64,000 nt of DNA from the NCBI GenBank assembly GCA_964652775.1, contig CAZZAM010000010.1, forward strand, positions 37,118-101,117, given 5' to 3'. This document shows, piece after piece, positions 24,720 to 33,328 of this stretch; the stretch's first letter is position 1; the number at the start of each line of letters is the position of its first letter. The notes beneath the pieces were generated by a model, which was not told the origin of the DNA, searched no databases, and saw only the letters and a program-made list of their open reading frames with translations. This DNA comes from UBA11346 sp038060575. Lineage in GTDB: Bacteria; Planctomycetota; UBA11346. Made by a program: the position numbers and the translations under genes.

Positions 24720-25457
24720 CTACGGCTGAGTGGGAGTCTTGGCCTGCTCCACGGGTACTTTCGCATGTACCTCATGACCGTCGACGTACGCCCTGCCCTC
24801 GCGGGAGAAGCTGAGATCCAGGTACCCTTTCTGCTCACTAATCTGGTACTCAAATTCCTGGTAGAGTTTACTTCTTCCGTCCGCCATCAATTCGATGTGG
24901 ATGGTATTGGCCTTAAGAATCCGTTTAACCTCTTCGCTTGTCCGAAAGCGATTGAAGCCGATCTCCGGATAGAAGTATACCTTCTCGTGACCGTCGCTGA
25001 TAAGAACACAGTATGTTGTATCTCTCAGTTTGCCTTCGAGGAGCGCCTCCACACCAGCACTGATGCCCGCACCGATCGCCTGGAATAACCCATCAAGAAT
25101 CGCGCCTACAATTGCTTCACCTAAGCTGCGGCCTAGCTCATCTGCCAGGTCCTTCGCCTGCTCTTTGATATATTCTCGAGAACTTTGTTGCTGTTTCCGT
25201 TTTACATGATTCTGCGGACGATCGAATTCCACCGTGACATGGAATCGTGACTTGTTCTTGGTTTCGTTGACATGCTCCTGAATCGGAAATGCGAATGGTC
25301 TGCTGGCTTGGGGACCAACATACTGCAGAAGATATTCCCGGCGGAGCTTGATGACCACTGACCGCTCGGGTGGAATATTGTTACGACTGCATCCGGTAGA
25401 GATCAGGGCACACAACAGAACCAATGCTACCGATCGATAGCCCGCCGTGCTGCCCAT
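24720..25457 (-). CDS. Hypothetical lipoprotein
   Basis: From the ATG at 25457 the protein begins MGSTAGYRSVALVLLCALISTGCSRN, a hydrophobic helix ending in a cysteine that fits a slightly non-standard lipobox, so it is likely exported and lipid-anchored. The mature part (~220 aa) has a region rich in Gln/Lys, an amphipathic helix (YIKEQAKDLADELGRSLG), and a hydrophobic glycine-rich segment (AIGAGISAGVEALLEG) that may insert into membranes. No domain is recognised. An in-frame upstream extension (to 25523) is less likely. It follows the outer-membrane protein gene by 17 bp on the same strand. Confidence 0.65.
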   Translation of the reverse strand: MGSTAGYRSVALVLLCALISTGCSRNNIPPERSVVIKLRREYLLQYVGPQASRPFAFPIQEHVNETKNKSRFHVTVEFDRPQNHVKRKQQQSSREYIKEQAKDLADELGRSLGEAIVGAILDGLFQAIGAGISAGVEALLEGKLRDTTYCVLISDGHEKVYFYPEIGFNRFRTSEEVKRILKANTIHIELMADGRSKLYQEFEYQISEQKGYLDLSFSREGRAYVDGHEVHAKVPVEQAKTPTQP

Positions 25458-25474
25458 CCTCGTGGGATCCAAGG

Positions 25475-26299
25475 CTAGAATCGTTGTCCGTAAAACAGTG
25501 TCGCACCGAAGCCGGCCCACCACAGGCGCACTTCGCTGTTGGTGTCGCCGAGGACGGTCTGCGTGCGGTAACTGGTCTGAGCGTAGCCAGCGCGGTAATC
25601 AAGTGACGCGCCGAGATGCCAGCGCTGGGTATTGGCCGGATGCCAGATGAGCGCCTGGCGCAGGCCAAGCTCAATATACGGCCCGGTACCGGTCTTGTTG
25701 GATTGGTTGGCGAGTTCCAAATCGAGCAGGTCGATCTGGTTCCACACCAAGCCAAGCGTGAGCTTCGGCTGGATCTCGTAGCGCCAGTGCGGGGTGAGAT
25801 ACCAGGCGTAGCCCATGCCGACACCGACCCCGGTGGCTATCATGGTCAGATCGGGCGAATTCGCGCCGACCGCATAGAGAATTTTGTAACGACGTTCGTA
25901 ATACTCGAATCCGAGCGAATAGAACCAACCATCACGTTCATGGTCGAAATCGCCGAGGATCCATTCCGCTTCCAGTGTCGTACCGAAGACCGGATTATTG
26001 AGCGTCCGATCGGTCTCGACGTTGACCGGTCCGGGGTACGCGGTTCCGCCGACCGTGCTCTTCACCTGAACGCGGTCGATGCCCGGCACCCAACCGATGT
26101 GGAAGCGCCACTCATCGAACTCGCCACTCTGTGCGCTGCCGTAGATCTGCTCTTTGATATCCCTGCCAGCCAGCCAGTCTTCGTAGCTCATATCCCGGGT
26201 GATGTCCGGGCGTCGGGGAACCGGTGGTTGCTCGGCCGCGACGAGGGCGGCGACGCTTGCGAGCAGCGAGGCAACGAGCGGAACCGGACGAACGGGCAT
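25475..26299 (-). CDS. Putative outer-membrane beta-barrel protein
   Basis: The ATG at 26299 gives a 274-residue precursor with a signal peptide (MPVRPVPLVASLLASVAALVA, cleavage after AA). The mature part alternates aromatic/polar strands with Gly and Trp, such as FHIGWVPGIDRVQV, WFYSLGFEYYERRYK, MGYAWYLTPHWRYEIQPK and LGASLDYRAGYA. It ends in YGQRF, and a terminal aromatic residue is the outer-membrane assembly signal. The N-terminal part of the mature protein (RRPDITRDMSYEDWLAG) may be a periplasmic plug or linker. Role unknown; a porin-like or structural barrel is possible. Confidence 0.7.
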   Translation of the reverse strand: MPVRPVPLVASLLASVAALVAAEQPPVPRRPDITRDMSYEDWLAGRDIKEQIYGSAQSGEFDEWRFHIGWVPGIDRVQVKSTVGGTAYPGPVNVETDRTLNNPVFGTTLEAEWILGDFDHERDGWFYSLGFEYYERRYKILYAVGANSPDLTMIATGVGVGMGYAWYLTPHWRYEIQPKLTLGLVWNQIDLLDLELANQSNKTGTGPYIELGLRQALIWHPANTQRWHLGASLDYRAGYAQTSYRTQTVLGDTNSEVRLWWAGFGATLFYGQRF

Positions 26300-26417
26300 G
26301 GGCAAATCCTTGGCCACGGCAACCCCGTGGCAGTCCGGGGCGAGGGTACGCCCGACCCCCGTTGGGACAGGGTACGCGGTCAGGCGTGGGGCGGTCTGTA
26401 TCACCCATTGCCACGAC

Positions 26418-26636
26418 TGATAGCTACGAGCTGCGAGCTGCGAGTTTCAAGATTGACCCGAGAACGGCGGGGGAGGGACATTGCCACGACTGATAGCTAC
26501 GAGCTGCGAATTTCGAGATTGACCCGAAGTTGTCAGGGAGTGGGGCCGCATCACTCAGGGACAACGAGTTATGCGCAGTTTGACCATTGCGAAACTCGCA
26601 GCTCGAAGCTCGCAGCTCGAAGCTCGCGGTACGTGC
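26418..26636. repeat. Inverted array of 7-bp GAGCTGC/GCTCGCA units
   Basis: The 339 bp between the barrel gene and the aminotransferase (26300-26638) hold no gene. They carry two near-copies of a segment with TACGAGCTGCGAG followed by AGATTGACCCGA (from 26418 and 26489). A facing array of GCTCGCA/GCTCGAA units lies at 26590-26626. Shorter GAGCTGC units also occur at 43826-43852. Confidence 0.8.
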
Positions 26637-26638
26637 CG

Positions 26639-27973
26639 TCAGGCCGCCGGCCTGACAGCACGTACCGCGGTCGCGATGCGCGCAAACACTTCCGGAATCT
26701 GCTCCTCGGTCAGACAACTGAATGCAACGCGCAGCTCGGTCTTGCCGAGAGCGATGGTGCCGACGCCGTGTTTGGCGAGGAGTTCCTGGCGCACCGCCTC
26801 CGCCGTCGTGCCCTTGATGCGCAGGCACATGAAGTAGCCGGAGTTGAACGGGTACACATCCCAGGCATCGGCGTACTCGGGCTTGCGACAGTGCGTGGCG
26901 GTCACCGCGGCGCGGCCTTTGAGGACCGCGACTTTCTGGGCTTGCTGGGCGCGGAAGTTTGGATCTTGCAGAGCCTTTAACACGATCGTCTGGCCGGGCA
27001 TCGATACGTTGGAGATATAAGCGCGGACGATGCCGGCGGCCTTTTGCTCGAGCGCTTCGTACACCGCTTTGGTTCCGTTGGCGATGCCGAAGGTCACGAA
27101 ACCAACGCGCAATCCCCAGACGAATTCTTCCTTGGTCGCGCCATCGACTTTGACCGCAAGCAGATTCGGATGCGCCTTGGCCAAACGGCCGAAGAGCGAT
27201 TCGCGCTCGGCTGATTCATCGAAAAACATGCCATAGTACGCATCGTCGGAGACCACAACCAACTTGGTGCCGGCCTGAGCCGCCGCAGTCAATGCATTGA
27301 CGATCGCACCGGCCTCGGCCTTATTCGGCGTGTAGCCAGACGGATTGTTGGGGAAGTTCAGCGCGACGACCAGCTTGCGGCCTTTGCGCTCGGCCAAGGC
27401 CTGCGTGAACGCGGCGATGTTGAAGCCGGTCAGTTTCTGATCGAAGAACGGGAAGGTGCTGATCCGAGCGCCGATGCGCGTCTCCCAGGTCAGGTTGTAA
27501 TTCTCCCACATCAGGTCGCTGGACAGCGCCTCTTCACCGGGATCAAGAAACAGATCGCCGACCAAGGAAAGACCATGGGTCAGCGCGTTGGTGACGATCG
27601 GCAGACTGGTCGGGTGATCACCAAGCGACGGCGTCTCGGCGCGCTGCTTGGCCGCCCACGCCTGGCGCAGATCCAGGCGACCCTGACTGGGCGCGTATTC
27701 AAAAATCTCGGCCGGCTTGAGACCCTGGTAATACTGATTGATGCAGGCGAGGTGCATCGGCCCACCGCCCTCGGTTGCGATGCCGATGGTCGCGTTGGCG
27801 AACGTCGCCTTCTGCTTGGCCTCGGCACCTTGGGCGAGGATGCCCTTGGCCGGAAAGAAGAATCGCTTACCGCGCTCGGACAGCATCGACAGGATGACTG
27901 GGCAATCCTTGGCGATGGCCGCATTGGCGGATTCGGCGAGGGGATTGAGGGTAGCGGGGGCGGCGGCGTTCAT
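26639..27973 (-). CDS. Aminotransferase class I/II, PLP-dependent
   Basis: A fold-type I aminotransferase of 444 aa. The ATG at 27973 begins MNAAAPATLNPLAE; the frame upstream is intergenic. Visible elements are ATIGIATEGGGPMHLA (N-terminal substrate region), VALNFPNNPSGYTP (conserved Asn-Pro), VVVSDDAYYGMFFDE (PLP aspartate and tyrosine), GATKEEFVWGLRVGF (PLP lysine) and a C-terminal LRVAFSCL arginine region. It resembles aspartate or aromatic aminotransferases; the substrate cannot be fixed. A short GC hairpin (27994-28010) lies in the leader. The gene is alone on this strand. Confidence 0.85.
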   Translation of the reverse strand: MNAAAPATLNPLAESANAAIAKDCPVILSMLSERGKRFFFPAKGILAQGAEAKQKATFANATIGIATEGGGPMHLACINQYYQGLKPAEIFEYAPSQGRLDLRQAWAAKQRAETPSLGDHPTSLPIVTNALTHGLSLVGDLFLDPGEEALSSDLMWENYNLTWETRIGARISTFPFFDQKLTGFNIAAFTQALAERKGRKLVVALNFPNNPSGYTPNKAEAGAIVNALTAAAQAGTKLVVVSDDAYYGMFFDESAERESLFGRLAKAHPNLLAVKVDGATKEEFVWGLRVGFVTFGIANGTKAVYEALEQKAAGIVRAYISNVSMPGQTIVLKALQDPNFRAQQAQKVAVLKGRAAVTATHCRKPEYADAWDVYPFNSGYFMCLRIKGTTAEAVRQELLAKHGVGTIALGKTELRVAFSCLTEEQIPEVFARIATAVRAVRPAA

Positions 27974-28024
27974 GGTGGAACCCTGGGGGTTGAAGGGGCC
28001 CTCGGGCCCCTGATGTAGAGAGCC

Positions 28025-28080
28025 AGCTTGAGAAATCCGGGTACCATCGCAGCAGTAGGCTGCACCGGATTTTCCAAGCT
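28025..28080. repeat. Imperfect inverted repeat between divergent genes
   Basis: Arms 28025-28040 and 28065-28080 pair (AGCTTG..AAATCCGG against its complement) with about two mismatches and a 24-nt loop. The element lies upstream of the aminotransferase and the divergent lipoprotein, so it could be an operator or a small hairpin element; no data here decide. Confidence 0.6.
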
Positions 28081-28133
28081 GCCGGGAGGGACGCTTACCG
28101 TTGCCAGCCGCATCGCAAGCACAGAGTGCGCGC

Positions 28134-28502
28134 ATGCGCTACCTCCTCCCGCTGCTAGGCCTATGCGTCCTCCTGGTTGGCTGCAGTACCTCCCGTGAAT
28201 TCCGTGTTCCGGCCTACAACCGCAACCAGGCTTTGGCCCGAACCGAAGTCATGGAACTCAAGGTCATTAAAGTTTGGAGCGTCACCGGCGACGCCCTCGA
28301 CCATGATCGTGAGTTGGGCATCAGTCACTATATCGAAGTTGACGTCATCGGCGGCACACAGGCCGGCAACATGTTGTCGCTCCCCTACGATGAATGGAAT
28401 GTCGGCAAGGCACCTCCAGCTGAAGGCAGCACCGTGATCGTCGCGCCAGCGGATTGGGTGAAGCGTGCGAAGGACACCAAGGGTCGACCGTCCGGCATGT
28501 GA
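28134..28502 (+). CDS. Small lipoprotein, hypothetical
   Basis: The protein begins MRYLLPLLGLCVLLVGCSTS, with a lipobox LLVGC that predicts lipid attachment at Cys-17. I use the ATG at 28134, which gives 122 aa; an upstream ATG (28101) adds a hydrophilic tail with no signal. The mature part has mixed beta strands, with HYIEVDVIGG and STVIVAPADWVKRAK, and no known domain. It ends just before the CTGGGA-type repeat that precedes valS. Function unknown. Confidence 0.75.
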   Translation: MRYLLPLLGLCVLLVGCSTSREFRVPAYNRNQALARTEVMELKVIKVWSVTGDALDHDRELGISHYIEVDVIGGTQAGNMLSLPYDEWNVGKAPPAEGSTVIVAPADWVKRAKDTKGRPSGM

Positions 28503-28506
28503 TTGC

Positions 28507-28577
28507 CTGGGAACGCCAGGCTCCAGCCTGGCTGCGCATCATCATCATCCGGCCAGGCTGGAGCCTGGCGTTCCCAG
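28507..28577. repeat. Perfect 26-bp inverted repeat, CTGGGA family
   Basis: Arms 28507-28532 and 28552-28577 are perfectly complementary with a 19-nt loop (CTGGGAACGCCAGGCTCC at the outer end of the left arm). It lies between the lipoprotein gene and valS, 10 bp before the valS start codon. Terminator function for the upstream gene is plausible. Confidence 0.95.
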
Positions 28578-28586
28578 ATTGAATCC

Positions 28587-31400
28587 ATGACCATCGAACT
28601 GCCCAAAGCCTACGAAGCCAAGACCATTGAGCCGGATATCTACGCTCGCTGGGAAGCCGCCGGATGTTTCCGCGCCGGTGCTGGCGCCGTCGCTGGCAAG
28701 CCCAGCTACACGATTGCGATTCCACCGCCCAACGTGACGGGCGTTCTGCACATCGGCCACGCGCTCAACAACACGCTGCAAGACACGCTGATCCGCTGGA
28801 AGCGCATGCAGGGCTGCGACGTGCTGTGGCAGCCGGGCACCGATCACGCTGGCATCGCAACCGAATCCGTGGTCGCGAAGCGGATGCAGGAAAACGCACA
28901 GTTCATCGCTGATCTTGCCGCCTCTGGAATCACTCCGGCTTCGGCGCCCGACGCGAAACGCGGAACGCCAACTGGCCTTGACCGCGACGCGTTCGGTCGC
29001 GAAGCATTCCTTAAAGCGGTGTGGTTTTGGAAAGAACACAGCGGCGGCATAATCACGCGACAACTGCGCAAACTCGGTTCGTCATGCGATTGGAGCCGCG
29101 ATCGCTTCACGATGGATGAAGGTCTATCGCGCGCCGTGCGCGTGTTTTTCAAACGCCTGCACGACGCCGGACTGATCTACCGTGGCATGCGCATGGTGAA
29201 TTGGTGCCCAGTCCAACGCACCGCACTCTCCGACGATGAAGTCGAGTACGTCGAGAAGCAGGGCCACCTGTGGAAATTGAAGTACGACCTCGTGGACGGC
29301 TCTGGCTCGATTAACGTCGAGACGACGCGGCCGGAAACATTCTTTGGCGATAGCGCTGTCGCGGTCAATCCAACCGACGAGCGCTACAAACATCTCATCG
29401 GTAAAAAGGTCCGCCTGCCGATCATCGGCCGCGAGATCCCCATCGTCGGTGACGAACACGCCGATCCGACCAAGGGTTCCGGCGCGGTGAAGATCACCCC
29501 GGCACACGACCCCAACGACTACGAAGTCGGGAAACGTCATGATTTGCCGCTCATTCGCTGCATCGGTCTTGATGGCCTGATGACGAAAGAAGCTGGCACC
29601 TACGCCGGCCTCGATCGCTTCGCCTGCCGCAAGCAGTTGGTCCGCGACTTCGAAGCCTCGGGCGTATTGCAGGGTAGCACGCAGATCACGCACAGTGTCG
29701 GTCACAGCTACCGCTCAAACGCACCAATCGAATCGATGGTGACCGAGCAATGGTTCGTGAAAATGCAGCCGCTCGCTGACGAGGCATTGAAGCTGACACC
29801 CGCCGAAGGCGACAAGGCTGTCGACTTCCATCCGTCGCGTTGGACCGGCGTTTATCGTTCGTGGCTGACCAATGTGCGCGACTGGTGCATCTCACGTCAG
29901 ATCTGGTGGGGCCATCGCATTCCCGCGTGGCGCTGTGAAGCCTGTGGGAAATACACGGTCGAGATCGAAACGCCGAAGGCTTGCACACACTGCGGCGGCA
30001 CACAATTGGCGCAGGAAACCGACGTGCTCGACACGTGGTTCTCGTCAGCACTGTGGCCGTTCTCGACCCTTGGTTGGCCCGACGCCGATCCAGCGCTCGC
30101 CCGCTATTATCCGACCAGCACGCTGGTGACCGATCGCGGCATCATCTACTTCTGGGTCGCGCGCATGGTGATGGCCGGCACGTTCTCCCTCGGCAAGAAG
30201 CCGTTTAGCGACGTGTACATCCACGGCACCGTCCTTGACGAAAAGGGCGACAAGATGTCGAAGGCTAAAGGCAACGGCATCGACCCGATCATCATGATTT
30301 CAGGCGGCAGCCAGGAGTATCTCAAGAAGACGTACGACTGTCCCGGCTACGGTGCCGACGCGGTGCGCTTCACGTTGCTCGAGATGACCACCGAAGGCCA
30401 GGATCTGAAACTCTCGCCGTCGAAATTTGAAACCGGCCGCAACTTCGCCAACAAGATGTGGAACGCGGGGCGGTTCCTGCTCAGCAACTTGCAGGCGCAG
30501 CCGGCGGACGCGAGTCCGTATGCCTATCTCAGCCAACGACGTAATGCTGGGACGCTTGGATTCCCAGAACGCTGGATTCTAGCTCAGACTGATTTCATTG
30601 TACTTTCTTGTACCAACAGCCTAGAACTCTGGCGCTTCAACGATTACGTCGGCACGGCTTACCGATTCTTCCGCGATGATCTCTGCGACTGGTATCTCGA
30701 ATGGTCGAAGCGGCAATTCAAGCAAGGCGGCGATGCCGCACGCGATGCCGCTAATTGCCTCGCACATTGCTTCGACATCGCATTGCGTCTCCTGCATCCC
30801 GGCATGCCGTTCATCACCGAGTATCTATGGAACTTGCTGCAAGAGGTACGTGGCGTCAAACAGGACGGCGCATTCTTGATGATCTCACATTGGCCGAAGC
30901 CCGGCAGTTTCCTTAGTGGCGCTGAGGAAAAGCGCGCCCAGATGGATCGCCTCCAAGCCCTCGTCGTGTCGGTGCGCAACGCGCGCAATCTCCTCGGCAT
31001 CGCCGATGGCATTGCCGTCGCCGCCACCGTCGCCACGCCGGATGCTGGGACCGCCACCGCATTCGACAGCGAACGCGCATTCTTAATCGACCGCGCCAAT
31101 CTGTCCGAGCTGACCATTGCCGCCAACGCCACGAAGCCCGCCCAGTCCGTCACCACGGTGGTCGGTGCCAGCAAGGTCCACATCCCGGTCAGCGGCCTCG
31201 CCGACCTCGGCAAGCTGAAAGCCCAGCTCGAAAAACGCGCTGCTACGCTGGAGAAATCCATCGCCGGCAAGCAGTCGAAACTTGGCAACGCCGACTACAT
31301 CGCACGCGCTCCGGCGGAACAAGTCGCGGAGACCAAAGGGCTTTTGGCGACAGAACAAGTTGAGCTGGCGAATGTCAGAGAGACGATTGCGGGGTTGTGA
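28587..31400 (+). CDS. valS: Valyl-tRNA synthetase
   Basis: A class I synthetase of 937 aa that charges tRNA(Val). The HIGH-like motif HIGHA appears near residue 53 (PPPNVTGVLHIGHA). The editing CP1 region has TTRPETFFGDSAVAVNP and KITPAHDPNDYEVG, characteristic of ValS. The KMSKS-type signature is KMSKAKGNG. The C-terminus is a coiled-coil tRNA-binding arm (LEKRAATLEKSIAGKQSKLGN). The ATG at 28587 is chosen over upstream repeat-derived codons because the family N-terminus (IELPKAYEAKTIEPDIYARW) starts there. The length matches E. coli ValS (951). It is transcribed alone. Confidence 0.97.
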   Translation: MTIELPKAYEAKTIEPDIYARWEAAGCFRAGAGAVAGKPSYTIAIPPPNVTGVLHIGHALNNTLQDTLIRWKRMQGCDVLWQPGTDHAGIATESVVAKRMQENAQFIADLAASGITPASAPDAKRGTPTGLDRDAFGREAFLKAVWFWKEHSGGIITRQLRKLGSSCDWSRDRFTMDEGLSRAVRVFFKRLHDAGLIYRGMRMVNWCPVQRTALSDDEVEYVEKQGHLWKLKYDLVDGSGSINVETTRPETFFGDSAVAVNPTDERYKHLIGKKVRLPIIGREIPIVGDEHADPTKGSGAVKITPAHDPNDYEVGKRHDLPLIRCIGLDGLMTKEAGTYAGLDRFACRKQLVRDFEASGVLQGSTQITHSVGHSYRSNAPIESMVTEQWFVKMQPLADEALKLTPAEGDKAVDFHPSRWTGVYRSWLTNVRDWCISRQIWWGHRIPAWRCEACGKYTVEIETPKACTHCGGTQLAQETDVLDTWFSSALWPFSTLGWPDADPALARYYPTSTLVTDRGIIYFWVARMVMAGTFSLGKKPFSDVYIHGTVLDEKGDKMSKAKGNGIDPIIMISGGSQEYLKKTYDCPGYGADAVRFTLLEMTTEGQDLKLSPSKFETGRNFANKMWNAGRFLLSNLQAQPADASPYAYLSQRRNAGTLGFPERWILAQTDFIVLSCTNSLELWRFNDYVGTAYRFFRDDLCDWYLEWSKRQFKQGGDAARDAANCLAHCFDIALRLLHPGMPFITEYLWNLLQEVRGVKQDGAFLMISHWPKPGSFLSGAEEKRAQMDRLQALVVSVRNARNLLGIADGIAVAATVATPDAGTATAFDSERAFLIDRANLSELTIAANATKPAQSVTTVVGASKVHIPVSGLADLGKLKAQLEKRAATLEKSIAGKQSKLGNADYIARAPAEQVAETKGLLATEQVELANVRETIAGL

Positions 31401-31507
31401 GTGATGTGGAAAATTCGTCAGCCTATTTGACTCAGTGGACACTGATGCGATTCGTCACAGGGCACAGAGGAAAGAGCACCGATGAATATCTGCGCAGTAC
31501 GTAATGC

Positions 31508-31882
31508 TTATCGAGTTTCGCCAACTGATATAGTGATGGGCTGACCGTTTATAAAAACCCTTTCGTCATTTTTAAATTGCACAATCTTTATCACGCCATC
31601 TGAGTAGGATGGAATTCCGTCAGAGTAATAGGCGCGATGGAAATCGATTCTCGCAGTGTTGCCACGTCGACTCAACGTATAACCCGAACAGTACCACATT
31701 GATTCAGGACCGGTGCTATATGTCAGGACGAGGTCTCCTGCTTTGTCCACATAAGCTGAATAATTGACGAGATCCAGTTTATAATTCTTAGGCGTCATCA
31801 AATACCACCAATACAACGTGGCGCTTATTATAAGTACGCACGCAGCAAACAATGTCCTCAATACCCAGTGACGAGCTACCAT
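31508..31882 (-). CDS. Small membrane protein, hypothetical
   Basis: This 124-residue protein starts MVARHWVLRTLFAACVLIISATLYWWYLM, a clear membrane anchor at about residues 8-29, followed by a beta-rich domain of about 90 aa (YSAYVDKAGDLVLTYSTG..., ending VFINGQPITISVGETR). It has no recognised domain. Its start codon overlaps the stop of a small Gly/Ser-rich frame upstream, suggesting a two-gene unit. It may be a periplasmic anchored protein. Codon usage looks natural. Confidence 0.6.
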   Translation of the reverse strand: MVARHWVLRTLFAACVLIISATLYWWYLMTPKNYKLDLVNYSAYVDKAGDLVLTYSTGPESMWYCSGYTLSRRGNTARIDFHRAYYSDGIPSYSDGVIKIVQFKNDERVFINGQPITISVGETR

Positions 31883-32049
31883 GACGACGTACCGCCACTG
31901 GACGATGAGCCGTTGCTACTACCGCTGCCCGTACTTGCACCAACTGCAGCACCAGCTGTTCCAAGAACAGGGACTACTGTTGAAGTAGGGACAGACAGCG
32001 CAGCACCAGCGGTACCTAAGACTGTGCCTGTGCTCGTAGCGAAATGCAT
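31876..32049 (-). CDS. Small Ala/Gly/Ser-rich protein (57 aa)
   Basis: The frame is open from an ATG at 32049 (an in-frame stop lies just upstream) to TAG at 31876-31878. It encodes MHFATSTGTVLGTAG..., then two near-repeats of LGTAGAA separated by VPTSTVVP, and a Ser/Gly tail ending GGTSSW. The TAG overlaps the start codon of the next gene (ATGGTAG), a coupled arrangement. The hydrophobic-repeat then serine-rich composition suggests a small membrane-associated or secreted peptide, but low complexity makes it uncertain. The opposite-strand frame at 31868-32251 is judged a shadow. Confidence 0.4.
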   Translation of the reverse strand: MHFATSTGTVLGTAGAALSVPTSTVVPVLGTAGAAVGASTGSGSSNGSSSSGGTSSW

Positions 32050-32208
32050 CCGATTATTAACCTTGGAATGGGTTGATGAACACTACCTCGTGGTAGAGAA
32101 AACAAAATGGCCGTCACATGCGCCTACTTCAACTCAAACCCCACCGACCGCCGCTCTGGCTCGGATTTTGTTCGACGCCGCTCGCACTGCGCCAACGGCG
32201 CAACCCAT

Positions 32209-32344
32209 CCCAGCCTGGGGCAACGCCCCAGGATTGAACCGCCGAACATGAGCGAGGGCTGAAAGCCCGATCCATCGTTTAGGTCGGGCCTTCAGCCCTT
32301 TACATCATATCGCCTGAGTTCCTGGGGCGTTGCCCCAGGCTGGG
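32209..32344. repeat. Nested palindromic element (CCTGGGGC family)
   Basis: Perfect 24-bp arms (32209-32232 and 32321-32344) end in CCTGGGGC and GCCCCAGG. Inside, a second inverted repeat uses AGGGCTGAAAGCCCGA against TCGGGCCTTCAGCCCT. Upstream a GCCAACGGCG segment and downstream GGGCCTTTGGCCC continue the theme. It occupies the 512-bp gene-free region 32050-32561, in which no other supported gene is visible; frames present are low-complexity. It could be a miniature transposable or REP-type element; no target-site duplication was identified. Confidence 0.8.
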
Positions 32345-32561
32345 ATAACCAACGGGCCTTTGGCCCTTGTTCAACTCGACGGCATTGAGTACAGCAATGC
32401 AGCCCCTGAAATTGGCCCACCGTTTTGCGACGTAATCGCGACTTCAGAAATCACCTACGCTTGGGCGTCCAAAAGCAGCGCCCACCCATCGCCACACGCC
32501 CCAATCCCACCGCCATTTCCCCCATTGGCCCCCCTGCTGTTCAAGGTACCCTGCGGCCGCC

Positions 32562-33323
32562 ATGCCATCGCCCATCACCCGTTTGGTCGTTTTACAGCAC
32601 GCTGCGCTTGAAGGTCCGGTGCGGATCGGCACAGCCGCAGAACGCATGGGATTAAAGGTCGAAATCGTGCGCCTTGATCAAGGCCAGACCGTGCCAGCGA
32701 AGCCGCCATCGGGTGCGCTGCTGGTCAGCATGGGCGGGCCGATGGGCGTCAGCGATCTGAGCAATCCGGCGTATCCGTTTCTCATGCCCGAAGTCGAGCT
32801 CCTGCGCGCCTGCCTGCACGACAATCATCCCGTGATCGGCATATGCTTGGGTGCACAGCTGTTGGCGCATGCTGCTGGCGCAACCGTGGCGCCGCTGCAC
32901 TGCGGTGATCCTCCGCAGCGACATTACGAAGTCGGCTGGGGCGCGATTCATCTGCTGCGCGATCCCGGTGACGAGAATGTCCTCGCCGGACTTGAGCGCA
33001 GCGAGTTGGTCCTGCACTGGCACGGCGATGCGTTCACGATTCCGCCGGGTGCGGATCATTTGGCGGCGACGCTCGCCTGTCCGGGACAAATGTTCCGTAT
33101 CGGCAACAGCTACGGATTGCAGTTCCACATTGAGGTTGATGAGCCAACCGTGAAGTCGTGGGTTGAATCCGATGCCGACTTTATCCGCGCTGCGAATGGC
33201 GCGAACGGCGCGCAGCGCATTCTCGCTGATACCGCTCGCTTCATGCCGATTCATCGCCAGCGCGGTGATCGTCTGATCGGCAACATCCTCCGCGTCGCCA
33301 TGCAGGGCGGCTGCCCGAACTGA
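32562..33323 (+). CDS. Type 1 glutamine amidotransferase
   Basis: This 253-residue protein is a class I glutamine amidotransferase: nucleophile cysteine in VIGICLGAQLLAHAAG, and histidine in LQFHIEVDEPTVKSW with the glutamate two residues later. It starts RLVVLQHAALEGPVRIG. Related enzymes act as GMP-synthase-type or hydrolytic glutaminases, sometimes on xenobiotic or gamma-glutamyl compounds. There is no synthetase domain or partner gene nearby, so it is free-standing. The next gene (kinase) begins 5 bp after the stop, suggesting co-transcription. Substrate not assignable. Confidence 0.85.
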   Translation: MPSPITRLVVLQHAALEGPVRIGTAAERMGLKVEIVRLDQGQTVPAKPPSGALLVSMGGPMGVSDLSNPAYPFLMPEVELLRACLHDNHPVIGICLGAQLLAHAAGATVAPLHCGDPPQRHYEVGWGAIHLLRDPGDENVLAGLERSELVLHWHGDAFTIPPGADHLAATLACPGQMFRIGNSYGLQFHIEVDEPTVKSWVESDADFIRAANGANGAQRILADTARFMPIHRQRGDRLIGNILRVAMQGGCPN

Positions 33324-33328
33324 CGCGC

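Noticed and set aside
31868..32251. Plus-strand 127-aa frame rich in Pro/Ala/Thr
   Set aside because: It overlaps the minus-strand coupled frame and the palindromic repeat; composition follows from repeats and no protein family is recognisable.
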